Positions 35,501 through 44,562 of a stretch of DNA of 64,000 nucleotides are shown in pieces. The notes under the pieces are model-generated. The model had not been told where the DNA came from. It saw only the letters and a list, made by a program, of their open reading frames with translations, and did not search any database. The translations under genes and the position numbers were made by a program. The DNA lies in the NCBI GenBank assembly GCA_007449985.2, contig VIIQ02000614.1:372001-436000 (forward strand). The letters are read 5' to 3'. Numbering within the stretch: position 1 is the stretch's first letter; every line of letters begins with the position of its first letter. This DNA is from Desmodesmus armatus (lineage: Eukaryota; Chlorophyta; Chlorophyceae; Sphaeropleales; Scenedesmaceae).

Positions 35501-35870
35501 CGGCAACGATGTGGTAGCAGCAGTGCCACCTGCGGCCAACGCAGTTGCTGCAGCTGCAGCGGCTGCATTGGCGCAGCCTGGGGTCGGTGCAGTGGGGTGC
35601 TCCTCTGCCAGGCCTCCTACCTCGACACGGTATGTGAGTCCGTTTGCGGCTGCTGCTACGAGGCAGGAGGACGACGGGGATACAGATGCCGTATTTGACA
35701 CTAGGGCTGAGCGCAACAGCAGGGCGGCTAGCCCTGCACCACCCAGAGGCGGCAAGGCGGGCCTGCAGGGCTGCAGTGCGTCGGGGTCTGGCAGCAGCAC
35801 CGCCAGGGCGCGGCTGGCCAGCCCGTTTGCGCTGATGCAACAGCAGGGTGGGGCGTCTGAGCAGCAGTAG
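26571..35870 (+). CDS. ACT-CBS-protein kinase: Raf/TKL-like Ser/Thr kinase with N-terminal ACT-like domain, CBS pair and Gln-rich tail
   Basis: Exons: 26571-26688, 26906-29481, 29713-30531, 30794-31004, 31284-31367, 31631-31818, 31908-31964, 32078-32315, 32530-32700 and 32911-35870 (TAG); 2,473 residues, all GT-AG with consistent phases. Residues ~10-70 resemble an ACT domain (STVIHVRAPVSARLCDVSCV, then MTLVVVD). A ~700-residue Ser-rich linker follows. Two CBS motifs come next: TVRDIMTGPVKAVSADADMV and VVRDIMSPVLVVDAGMSIE, closing with FVGLVSDAAIYRCLG, at ~800-960. The kinase spans ~1145-1455: IGEGSFGEV, VAVKRL, HRDLKTANLL, ADFGLSR, YCAPEVL and DVYSFGVVLWELL, all catalytic residues present. 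The tail (~1,000 residues) has Gln runs and four SPFA motifs. ACT and CBS domains usually bind small ligands, so ligand control of the kinase is a reasonable inference. ATG 26571 directly follows an acceptor; the true start may be upstream. Confidence 0.85.
31908..31964 (+). other. 57-bp phase-neutral exon in the kinase activation loop
   Basis: This exon adds 19 residues (GQQEQHFILSAPSRILRDT) between DFGLSRIKDASH and the APE-side segment. It starts after ttctcttcag and ends before GTATGG, both in phase 0, so it can be included or skipped without a frame change. Inclusion would lengthen the activation loop well beyond the usual Raf-like length. Confidence 0.6.
35310..35831 (+). repeat. Four spaced R-x-x-S-P-F-A motifs in the kinase tail
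   Basis: The codons for RAVSPFA, RTLSPFA, RYVSPFA and RLASPFA lie at 35310-35330, 35430-35450, 35628-35648 and 35811-35831. The intervening residues differ, so this is a repeated short linear motif, not a simple tandem repeat. Arg at -3 and Pro at +1 of the serine suit basophilic or proline-directed kinases, or 14-3-3-like binding. Confidence 0.8.
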
Positions 35871-38161
35871 CAGAAGTATCGAAGGCATGACGCAGCAGTA
35901 TATTTCAAGGAGTAAGCATAGTGGTCTCCCGCATGGATGTGTCTGCGTGTGTGTTGTTCGCTGACGGGTTGCACTTAGGTTTGGGTTTGGACTTGTGTGT
36001 TTCTGCGCGCATCTGGGTCTGACATGGGCGTCCCTGCATGCGCCAAGAATTGAAGGGGTGCCAAGCGCTTGCAGAACGGCTTTCAAACTAAGAGGGAGGG
36101 TCATGAGCATGTCTGGGCCTGCTTGCGATAGCATCGCCATATGGGTATGGTTGCCGAGTGCCTTTGGAGTGGAGCGCAGGCTAGCAGCCTGCTTTGCACA
36201 TGTATGTCAGCATTTACTGATGATACACACAGGCTGACGGGCCTCTCTTGTGCAGCTTTCTTGGTCTTGGTTGGCATTGTTTGTTTTGTAGCTGTGAAGG
36301 TGCAGCACTTCTGTGGCGCCATGCATGCGCGCCGTAGGGCAGGGCAGGCAGAAATCATTTTGAAGATCTTGTTGGTAGTGTTGCTTCTGGCAGAGTGCAG
36401 TGCTCATCAAACGGCTACTGCATTGTTCAACAGCCAGCATCCTTGATCGGGGGCTTGATCAGCAGCCCCTGCATTCATGGTATGCCACATTGACCTGTGT
36501 GCAGCCTCCATCAGAAGGTTGTTCCTTGAGGTGTGTCATGAAGTGTGTCATAGTAGTAGCACTAGTAGTAGCAGTAGCTTGCGCTTTGCTGTCTGTTGTT
36601 TCTCAGTAGGCCTCCTGTCGATGTTTGTTGGCTGTTGGGGCGAGTCTGTACAGCAAACAGTGGGTGCTGCCTGCCCTCGCTGTGAGAGGTTCTTGTTGCT
36701 AGCAACCAGCAGACTCCAAGATTTGATCGGCTTGCATGCGAGGGAGCGCCGGCAACTTTCGGCTGGCAGTTGGCGGGCATGTTGTCCAGCTCGACGGGCA
36801 GTTTGAGACCCTTGAGCTATGTGCTGCTGAGAGGGAGTGTGTTGCTTGGCTGTGGCTCTGGTTGGGTTGAAGGCATGTCTGCGTGCATGCTGAGAGGGTG
36901 TGGACCTTGCCACCACCAGCTTTTGCATATGTTGATAGAAGCTGCCCAATACATCACAAGAGTGACAGCGTAGTGCTGATTGCGGAGGGGGCCATGATGC
37001 TGTTGGTGCAAGGACCACTCCTTGCAGGGGCTTGCAAGGGCTTACTCTGGGATGCAGGGCTTGGCTGCCAGATGCATGTTTGTACAAGCAGCGTCGGTGC
37101 TTGCTGTCGCTTGTGACAGCCTAGTTGTAATTTGTTGGGGCTTGTGCCTAGCGCTGCTGCTGCAGGGTAGAGTCAATCTGAGCCCTGCCACAGTTTGTTT
37201 TGCCTAGTTGAGGCGGCACTGCAGTGTATACTGCCGCCGGGGTGGGGGTTCAGGCGCCTCGGCTTGGCTGTTGCCACGCCTGCATGGCACGGGCATCCGT
37301 GGTGTTGGGCATTCTGGTCCCTGTAGCTATGGTCTTGCAGTGGAGGGGTGGTGCTGTCAACAATGCAGCAGCATACTCAGCCATCCTGTCACACACATGA
37401 CAGTGCTGAGGCTCCGCACTGTTCTTGACAGATACTGGGGGCTGGGTTGTGTTACCGCTTGTTTGATGCATGATGCGTGCATAGCCCTCATGAGCCGCCA
37501 CTCAGCTGCCACTTTGGCCCCAGCATTGCGGGGGCGTTCCCTTGGCGCATGTGACTGTTCCGTAGACCTGCAGTATTGCTGCAGCTGGCAGGATGGCCCT
37601 ACTTGGTAGTGTTTTGGTGTGTGATGCAGCAGCAACCTTGCGCCTGGGCGGGTAGCGGGTGATGAGGGTGTGGAGTGGGGTCGTGGCCTATGCAGGGGTG
37701 CCATGCGCTGCGGTGTACCATACCAGACAGTGGCAGATGAAACATGCATATCTGCATGCACATGCAGGTAGGGGCAAGCAGGGTGGATGGTGTCCTATGT
37801 GAGTGCATGTGTGGGTGGTGGTGGACCTGACCGGATGGTGGTTGTATTGGTCGGTGGTTGGCTGGTGTTTTATTGGTCAAGATGCTGAATGCTCTGCATG
37901 CAAGTCCTGTGACTGTATGATCGCAAGTTGGTGCCTGCCCACCATCCGGCGGTGCAGTCTGTAACTCACACATATGACGTCACTGCATCAGTTGGCCTGC
38001 CGTGTCACACATCTTGGGGCCCAATGGGGCTGCTGGTGTGACGATTATGACAGAGAAGCATACATATGTCTTTGGTACTCAGACTGCTCCTTCCCGAATT
38101 CCAAGCCAAGCTTGTCACTCAGGTCAAACAGCGGCTTTATGCTGAGACGCTGAGAAGAACG
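35871..38161. other. TG-rich 3' region of the kinase gene, then intergenic
   Basis: No gene is recognised. The + strand is markedly TG-rich, like other sense-strand tails here. The first TGTAA after the stop is only at 37126-37130, implying a 3' UTR of about 1.26 kb if no other signal is used. A second TGTAA occurs near 37962. The region ends where the retroelement begins. Confidence 0.5.
37126..37130 (+). promoter_or_regulatory. Candidate polyadenylation signal TGTAA for the ACT-CBS-kinase gene
   Basis: First sense-strand TGTAA downstream of the TAG at 35870. The distance of about 1.26 kb is long for an algal 3' UTR, so an unrecognised earlier signal is possible. Confidence 0.35.
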
Positions 38162-38189
38162 TTAATTCACCTTGCATAGGGATTGCCAT
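38162..38189 (+). repeat. DIRS-like element B2 repeat (28 bp), outer 3' end
   Basis: The 28-bp sequence starting ttaattcaccttgcataggg is repeated exactly at 38459-38486 (B1). The two copies flank the A2 repeat, and this copy defines the left boundary of the element. Confidence 0.85.
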
Positions 38190-38302
38190 TTGTGTGTTAC
38201 ACTTTTTTCGGAGAGGGGGCAAAGCCACCAAACAACAAGTTGAAAAGGGAGAAAGCAACCAGGGGAAGGCCCCAAACACCGGCCCAGGGAGGGTGCGGTG
38301 GG

Positions 38303-38461
38303 CGCGCTGTTGTGTCAACAACAGCAAAACGTGCCTTGCAAGAAGCACGGCAAGAGCTAAGCATGCCGTCGCAGTGCGCAAGCCCATGGTTCTGCAGGGC
38401 CTGAACCCTGGGTGCATCAGCTTTGCTGATTAACGCATGGTAATACATTAACATGCTATTA
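38303..38461 (+). repeat. DIRS-like element A2 repeat (159 bp)
   Basis: Base-for-base identical to 42342-42500, from cgcgctgttgtgtcaacaac to aacatgctatta. It abuts the B1 copy at 38459-38486 with a 3-bp overlap (tta). Confidence 0.9.
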
Positions 38462-38486
38462 ATTCACCTTGCATAGGGATTGCCAT
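38459..38486 (+). repeat. DIRS-like element B1 repeat (28 bp)
   Basis: Exact copy of 38162-38189, sharing its first three bases with the end of the A2 repeat. The A2/B1 junction resembles what a circular DNA intermediate would join. Confidence 0.85.
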
Positions 38487-39077
38487 AATAAAAAAGATGT
38501 GTTGAAGTTGTGTTGAAGGCCTGGTGAGCTACTAAGTGCACCAAGGCACCATAACAAGCATGCATGCATGCAGGTCAGCCGGGACAGCATACACGGCATA
38601 TGCAGCACTTCGGGAGTGCCCATGAGTAACTCCCCAGCCACCCAGCGAAAGGGAGAGAGTGTGACCTTAGCGTCACGCAAGCGTCATACAAACATAGGCA
38701 GACCTCTTACAGCCACAACTGTGGGCATGCAACTGTAAAATCACCAACCACCAGAAAAGGGGTCACCGCGTCAGACATGACGCTGAAGTTGGCAGCTTGG
38801 CCACTGAGAGGGCACTGCTGCGGCCGGCAGCTCTGCCATTGTTTGCATTGCATGTACTCCAAAGCAGAAGTGAGGTGTTGTCCCCAAAGCATGTCCCAAC
38901 CAAGAAAACTGGCAGGCCACATGACACAAGGCAGCTAGTGGGGCTTGCAAGGAGCCGCCGTAGCATACCGCCCCCTACAGCGGGGACAGCAAAAACTGTG
39001 TCAAGGGATGGGACATCGTCACCAAGTGGCTAGCACATGCGCGGGTGACCGTATAGGACGATGTCCAGGCTGTTGTC

Positions 39078-39650
39078 GCCAGCAAACCGCAACGCGTGCC
39101 AGAGGCGCGCTGCCATAGCTGCTGCCTTAGCCGAATGGCCGCATCACTACAGCAAACGGCGGCTAGCCGAAACACGAACGGCCGCTGCAAAGGAGCGGGC
39201 GCAGACCCAAGTCCGGAGAGAATGTCAAGGCTGCTTTCGCCAGCACACCGCAACGCGAGTCAGAGGCGCGCTGCCATAGCCGCTGCCTGTGCCAAATGGC
39301 CGCATCACTCAAGCAACCGACGGCTAGCCGAGACATGCATGGCCGCTGCACATGAGCGGGCAAACCCAAGAAGGAACACATATCAGGTTGCTGTCTGCAC
39401 ACCGCAACGCGAGCCATAGGCGCGCTGCCATAGTTGCTGCCTGAGCCACGGCCGCATCACTCAGCAGACGACAGCTAGTCTAAACACGTTTTTGCCGCAG
39501 CAAAGGAGCGGGCGGCAACCCAAAAGAGCGACATGACGGCACTGCTGCTGTTGCAAGCACACGCGCCCGGGGCGGTGGCATGGCTGCTGCCTGAGCGGCA
39601 TTAGCAGCAACACTCCAGCAAAAGACAGCTAGCAGGGGCAAACGGTTGCA
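39078..39650 (+). repeat. ~155-161 bp tandem array, four diverging copies, inside the retroelement
   Basis: Copies start near 39078, 39239, 39393 and 39549. Each opens with a variant of gcacaccgcaacgcgagcc and continues with gcgctgccatag, gctgcctgagcc, ggccgcatcactcagcaa and gacggctagcc. Copies diverge progressively to the right, the fourth being partial and degraded. The array lies just beyond the 3' end of the RT frame, where a recombinase gene might be expected. Non-coding in every frame beyond short runs. Confidence 0.85.
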
Positions 39651-39656
39651 TCACTG

Positions 39657-41786
39657 CTACAAGCCAAAGCCACCGTGCTCAATCCTGATAGCCATAATCC
39701 GCCAATGCTGGCTGGGCAGGTGGGCCTGCCCAGAAGGGCCTGCAATGAAGGTGGCATTTGGCAGGTACATGCTGTCTTTAGCCATCAACATCAACTCGTG
39801 AAACCACGGCTGAGCAGGCCAACAAGGAACCACCACAGTGACAGTAGCACGGTCCTCCCGCACCTTCTGAGCTAGCTGCAGCAAGACACTGCTGTTGAAG
39901 GGCGGGCAGGCGTAGGCATTGTGCCCATGCCAAGGTTGCAGGAATGCATTCGCGCCAGAGCTGCCTGGGCAGCGGTGCATGCTGAAGAACAGCGGCAGCT
40001 GTGTGTTACTGTCAGCAGCAAACAGGTCTAGGGTGTGAGGGCCCCACAGGGTGTTGAGGGCGCAAAAGATGCGCGGGTGCAACTGGAAATCCCCATGGTC
40101 CACAAAGCGGGACGGGGCGTCAGCCAGATTGGACTCAGAGGAGACCCGGACAACCTGAAGGTGCACATGCAGGCTGTCCAGCACCGCCCACAGCAGACGA
40201 TACTCAGCCATAAGTGCTGCTGAACGCGAGGCAAACCTACCCAAAACACTCTGCGTAACAGTATTGTCTTCAAACAATCGCACAACCCTGTCTCGTACCA
40301 GTGGCGCGTAGGACAGCAAGGCATAGCGCACAGCGCGCATTTCCTTCTGGTTGATGTGCATACATTGTTCCTCAACAGACCAACGACCAGAAGCTACTGA
40401 ATCAGGGCTTTCAGCAAGGTCGGGAATCACAGCGCCCCAGCCCAGGTCAGAAGCATCTACAAACAAGTCGATGGCAGCAGGCCTCAACCTGATAGGAGAG
40501 ACTAGGTGCTGCTCAGGGATCTGACACCACCACTCAAGGTCCCTGAAAGACTGCCGGGAGAGGCGCACATCGCCGCCCCAACCCTTGACACTGCTGCAAT
40601 CATCGTACAGAGCACGCAAGAACAAATTGGCAGGCATGACAGCCAACCGAACAGACTGAGCATAACCACAGAAAGACGCCAGGTCGCGCTTGGGCACCAA
40701 GCGCTTGTTCAGCTTGGCTGAAACAATGAGGCCCTTGGCCAGGCGAGCCAGCCTGGCCACTTTGGCAGGGGGGACGGCAAAGGTGCCAGCCGCCAGGTCG
40801 ACAGTGAGCCCTAGGTGCTCCAACTGCTGACACGGCTGCCAAACTGACTTCTTTGGGTGCGGTGTGAAACCAAGCCAGTACATCAGGGACAGGATCCACT
40901 GAGCACCAGCAGCCGCACTCTCAGGGTCAGGGAACAAGAAAAGAAAATCGTCCAAGTATGGCAGCACACGACACCCTGTGCGTGCCAAGCCTCCAGAGGG
41001 GGAGGGGTACATGCAGCCAGGGGGAACCGGGGTGTGGAAAGGAGCGCGCAGGTGGGCAACAAAGGGGCGCGTAACCTTGGTGAAATAATAGGGAGAATTG
41101 TTCCAGCCAAAGGGGAGGCAATTGATCCTGTAATAGCAACTAGCAAACTCAAAACAAAAGTAGTCACGCGCAGAAGGGTGCAAAGGCACCTGGTAGAAAG
41201 CGTCCTGCATGTCCGCTTTCACCGCCCAAGCATTGGCAAGGTCGTAGCGCTGCAACATACGCAGCGTCTCAAAACGGCACTTGTGAGCAACATTAAACTT
41301 GTTGCTGTGCTTCAGGTTGACAACTAACCGCCAGGTCTCCCCTTTAGGCACGCAAAAGGCATTAGAACAGTGGTCAGGCCGGGCGTCCAACTGTGTTAAC
41401 ACCCCAAGCTTCACAAAACGAGGAGCCTCTGTGTGCAACCACCACTGCCGCTGAGAATGAGTAGACGGCAGGGGTTTCTTGTAGAAGGGGGGTGGGGGAC
41501 GGCCCCCCCGCCACTCCACAGGCACACCATGCTGCAACCAAGAAACGACTGTGGGGGAGGCCCCGATGGCGCGCCAATGACTGGCGCACCGACCCAAGCG
41601 CTGGGGCAAGGGTGTATCACAAGGAAAGGGGTGGGAGGGGGGGACCACCATCGCCACAAAAGAGAGAGGAACACAGGAGACACAGCACACTACAATGTGT
41701 GCCCACCCTAGGTTGCATGCAAGAAGCCACCAGGGTGTACAGACAGGAAGCCAAAGGCTGGCACTTACGTGGGGGCCTAGACCCAC
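39657..41786 (-). CDS. DIRS-type reverse transcriptase / RNase H polyprotein
   Basis: Open frame of about 709 codons; the first ATG is at 41651, so the protein is 664 residues if it starts there. A donor-like GTAAGT at the 5' end of the frame suggests splicing or translation continuing from upstream. Reverse transcriptase motifs: KADMQDAFYQVPLH, the conserved LPFGWNNSPYYFTK and the catalytic YLDD in LPYLDDFLFLF. RNase H follows, with its Asp in FVDASDLGWGAV, Glu in INQKEMRAV and Asp in LFEDNTVTQ. After SNLADAPSR comes the downstream block typical of DIRS elements (TLDLFAADSNTQLPLFFSMH, then ANAFLQPW and CPPFNSS). The frame has no internal stops and all catalytic residues, so it could be functional. 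Confidence 0.85.
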   Translation of the reverse strand: MGLGPHVSASLWLPVCTPWWLLACNLGWAHIVVCCVSCVPLSFVAMVVPPSHPFPCDTPLPQRLGRCASHWRAIGASPTVVSWLQHGVPVEWRGGRPPPPFYKKPLPSTHSQRQWWLHTEAPRFVKLGVLTQLDARPDHCSNAFCVPKGETWRLVVNLKHSNKFNVAHKCRFETLRMLQRYDLANAWAVKADMQDAFYQVPLHPSARDYFCFEFASCYYRINCLPFGWNNSPYYFTKVTRPFVAHLRAPFHTPVPPGCMYPSPSGGLARTGCRVLPYLDDFLFLFPDPESAAAGAQWILSLMYWLGFTPHPKKSVWQPCQQLEHLGLTVDLAAGTFAVPPAKVARLARLAKGLIVSAKLNKRLVPKRDLASFCGYAQSVRLAVMPANLFLRALYDDCSSVKGWGGDVRLSRQSFRDLEWWCQIPEQHLVSPIRLRPAAIDLFVDASDLGWGAVIPDLAESPDSVASGRWSVEEQCMHINQKEMRAVRYALLSYAPLVRDRVVRLFEDNTVTQSVLGRFASRSAALMAEYRLLWAVLDSLHVHLQVVRVSSESNLADAPSRFVDHGDFQLHPRIFCALNTLWGPHTLDLFAADSNTQLPLFFSMHRCPGSSGANAFLQPWHGHNAYACPPFNSSVLLQLAQKVREDRATVTVVVPCWPAQPWFHELMLMAKDSMYLPNATFIAGPSGQAHLPSQHWRIMAIRIEHGGFGL

Positions 41787-41810
41787 TCCTGCCTGATGAG
41801 GCTCCTTTGC

Positions 41811-42131
41811 TTAGGGCCTGCCGGCTCCAGCGCTGCTGCTGGAGCCCTCATCGCCGCTGTACAGGGCGTTTGCTGTCACCAGGCACGTGGTCAGCAGGAG
41901 ATTGCTGTCTGCGCCCTCCAGCAGCTCCTTGGGGTCTGCTGGCAGCTTCTCCCAGCCAAAGAGGGGCAGAACCACCCACTCTGCTGCTGGTGTGATCATC
42001 TGCCAAACCATGCCCAGGTACTCTGGCTGCTGCTGGATATCTCCAGCAGGTGACTGCAGGCTTACGTGCTGATTGATTAGCTGGCCTAGCTGCCAGGTCA
42101 GATGGGATGGCTCTCCTTGTGCCCGAAGCAT
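41811..42131 (-). CDS. Small gag-like reading frame of the retroelement (uncertain)
   Basis: An ATG at 42131 opens about 106 codons ending at 41811, just upstream of the RT frame on the same strand. It reads SHLTWQLGQLINQHVSLQSP, then YLGMVWQMITPAAEWVVLPL and ends Ser/Gly-rich. The position fits a 5' gag-like frame. No zinc knuckle or recognised gag motif is present, so the call rests on position and on the continuous, non-repetitive frame. Confidence 0.4.
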   Translation of the reverse strand: MLRAQGEPSHLTWQLGQLINQHVSLQSPAGDIQQQPEYLGMVWQMITPAAEWVVLPLFGWEKLPADPKELLEGADSNLLLTTCLVTANALYSGDEGSSSSAGAGRP

Positions 42132-42341
42132 TGCTACTGCTGATCTGGCCACACCACGAGATGCCCTGCAGGCCTGCTTCCCGATCAGCTGTTCCGATGT
42201 TGACTCTCTGTGTTCAAAAGAGCGGAGTGCGGTGCAGCTCCGAAACTGGCTCTGGCACTGTGAGTGCCAAGAATGGGGTTGTTGAGATCGAGCCGGAGGC
42301 TAGAGTGTGTAACACTACAAAACGCTACCGAAGTAGCGAGT

Positions 42342-42500
42342 CGCGCTGTTGTGTCAACAACAGCAAAACGTGCCTTGCAAGAAGCACGGCAAGAGCTAAG
42401 CATGCCGTCGCAGTGCGCAAGCCCATGGTTCTGCAGGGCCTGAACCCTGGGTGCATCAGCTTTGCTGATTAACGCATGGTAATACATTAACATGCTATTA
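42342..42500 (+). repeat. DIRS-like element A1 repeat (159 bp), outer 5' end of the element
   Basis: Identical to 38303-38461 and in the same orientation, about 4.04 kb apart. Homology ends sharply at 42500/42501 (ctatta|gtcactg), which marks the element boundary on this side. Confidence 0.9.
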
Positions 42501-43290
42501 GTCACTGAGTGGAAGGGACCTCCAATTCATCCAATCCAAGCAGCAGCAGCAGCATTGAAGGTTGTGTGGTCAGAACAATTGAAAAGACTTGTTGCTGATT
42601 TTGTCAATATCAAGAGTCAACATCAAGGTCGATTGAGCAGGGAAAGGCTGAGTAGGGCTCCGCACAGATCATCAGATCTGTCAACATGCAGATGAACACC
42701 CAACACCGCATCAAGGGATGCAGAAGTATATGCAGTAGAAGTAGTCGCACACTACGTCTGAGGTGCTTCTCGTCTATACATGCGCGGTGGACTTTGGATG
42801 CCAGGTAAGTTTGTGGCAGCAGTAGTCAGCGTGGGGCAGTGAACAGAGTGGTAGCTGTGGTTGGGAACGCCGAAAGCAAGACAAAGAACGTGGTCTACTG
42901 TTTACAGCATCATCATCAACATCATTGAATTTCACTGCCATTGTGCAGGTATGGGTGCAAGCAGGAGGCGACAATTCTCCTGCAGGAGTGGGCTCAAACT
43001 GTGGGGCGGTCTGCAGGCCTGTCACCCCAGAACACAAGGCTCAGCAGCGGCTCTGTGGGTGTGCCAGAGTCAAGGCTGGAGGTTCGTATGAGCTGAGCAG
43101 CGTAGGACGGCGTTGGTCTCTTTGTGCTGGCAGCCGCACTGCCCTCAACATGAAGTTGCTTAGATGACAACAAAGTAGATCTGCCTTAGCTGCATGCATG
43201 TTTCTCTCTTGACCATTCAGCAGCAGCAGTGTCAAGTCAAGCTACAGCACCATGTTTGAACAAAAAACAAATTGTTGTGCCATGTTGCAG
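42501..43290. other. Intergenic or 5' part of the next gene
   Basis: No confident exon. An open stretch follows an acceptor at about 42947 (ttgtgcag|gtatggg) and reads without stops for about 70 codons, but it shows no recognisable domain and no clear junction to the exon at 43291. That exon is itself preceded by an acceptor (atgttgcag), so a 5' exon of that gene may lie here. Confidence 0.35.
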
Positions 43291-44562
43291 ATGGAGGTGA
43301 CGTTTGACAGCATGGCCGATTTTGAGTCATTTCTGTCACAAATCCCCTTCCAAGAGCACAAGGCGTGGACACAGCGTGTCGCCAGCATGGTGGTGGACGG
43401 CAGCCCAGTCTGGCAGGTGTGCCAGCAGCCAGGCACACTGTACCGCAGCTGCAACTGCGGCGCTTCTTGGTTTTGCAACCTGCATCAACGCTGGCCTGTT
43501 GTGTAGTGCCCATGGCTAACAATCCACAAGCTTTGGTGAATGAGAAGCTTTAACATTACGGTGGCAGCAGCAGCATGGGTCTTGTCTGGAGTTGTTGCCC
43601 AGCGGCTTTTCAGATGTGCTTGGCTGCTCCACCCTCTTTCTGTTCCTTGGGCGCTGTGCAGATACACAGAAGCATACCAGTGGCGGTGACACCAGCGGCG
43701 GAACGTGCAGCTGCGCGGGTAGCCCCAGCACCTACGGCACCCGCACCAGCAGCAGCAGCAAGCAAGCAGCTGGTCTTCACAGACCAGGTGAGGCTGCTGC
43801 AAGACCTTGTGGGGCAACTGCTAGACCTTGTGGACCCTCCTGCAAGACCTTGACGGTAGTTGGGGACACTTTCAGCAGAATGAGGCACATGTGATGCCAG
43901 CACCTAGAATACAGCCAACTGGCTGACAGCAGGACTCAGCACTGCAGCACAGCTTTGGCGGGAGCTGTACAGGACCTTGAGTGCTGCAACATAGTGCTGT
44001 CCAGCTGCTGCCAGGAATTTGCTTTAGTGCTGGCCCTTTTTGTCAGCCAGTCAATGGCACGGTGGTGGCAGCTTGGGGGCCTTTGGGGGTCTGTGTGGAC
44101 TGCCTGGCCAGTTGGTGCAGTTGTTCCAGGTTGGCAGCTGCTGCATGCTTGATGATTTTATTGCACCCTGGGTTTCCCAACCTTACCTTGCAGATCAGCA
44201 CAGCCGACATGGCAGCCTGGGAGCAGCTCAAACGTGATGCCAGCAGCAGCAGCAGTGGGTCCAGCAGTCCTGCTGATTCCAGCAGTCCCCCTCCAGCGGC
44301 CGCCGACCCTGATGCTCCTGTGCAGCGGGACTGGAAAGGTGACCCCATCAAGTTCAATCCAGGTAAGGAGCTATGCAACAGTTGTGATTGAGGCTGTGAT
44401 GCCTGTGGGGGATTCTGCTATATTCTAGATGTTTGCCTTCATCAGCTGAGACAAATTTTGTTGCATTCCGTGCTGCTTGTTGAGAGTGGTTCTGAACTGA
44501 AGGCAGTGCTGTGCTGTGCTGTGTTGTGTGCAGGGGACAAGCTGCCCTTCAAGTTCTTGTGA
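43291..44562 (+). CDS. Small unknown protein, four exons
   Basis: Function not recognised. Exons: 43291-43416, 43662-43787, 44194-44362 and 44534-44562 (TGA); 149 residues if ATG 43291 is the start. GT-AG introns have matching phases (0, 0, 1). The first exon encodes a compact helical block (MADFESFLSQIPFQEHKAWT, then VVDGSPVWQ). The middle is an Ala/Pro/Ser linker. The C terminus is conserved-looking, DWKGDPIKFNPGDKLPFKFL. Four exons joining in frame make a real gene likely despite the short length. The ATG directly follows an acceptor, so an upstream 5' exon is likely. A TGTAA at 44643-44647 lies 81 nt after the stop. Confidence 0.68.

Larger units (their letters stand above)
38162..42500 (-). 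mobile_element. DIRS-like (PAT/TOC/Kangaroo type) retroelement with split direct repeats
   Basis: The element is about 4.3 kb. Read on the minus strand it has the order A1 (42500-42342), gag-like and RT/RNase H reading frames, B1 (38486-38459), A2 (38461-38303), about 113 bp, and B2 (38189-38162). The A copies are 159 bp and identical; the B copies are 28 bp and identical. This A1-internal-B1-A2-B2 order is the split-direct-repeat arrangement of PAT-like DIRS elements, including those of volvocine algae. Identical repeats suggest recent insertion. No tyrosine recombinase frame was found; the part beyond the RT frame holds a ~160-bp tandem array instead. The element may depend on a recombinase supplied elsewhere. 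No target-site duplication is seen, as expected for the group. Confidence 0.78.

Noticed and set aside
38707..39033. Short frames inside the retroelement as a possible tyrosine recombinase
   Set aside because: No His-x-x-Arg...Tyr catalytic pattern or YR-like blocks could be found in any frame.
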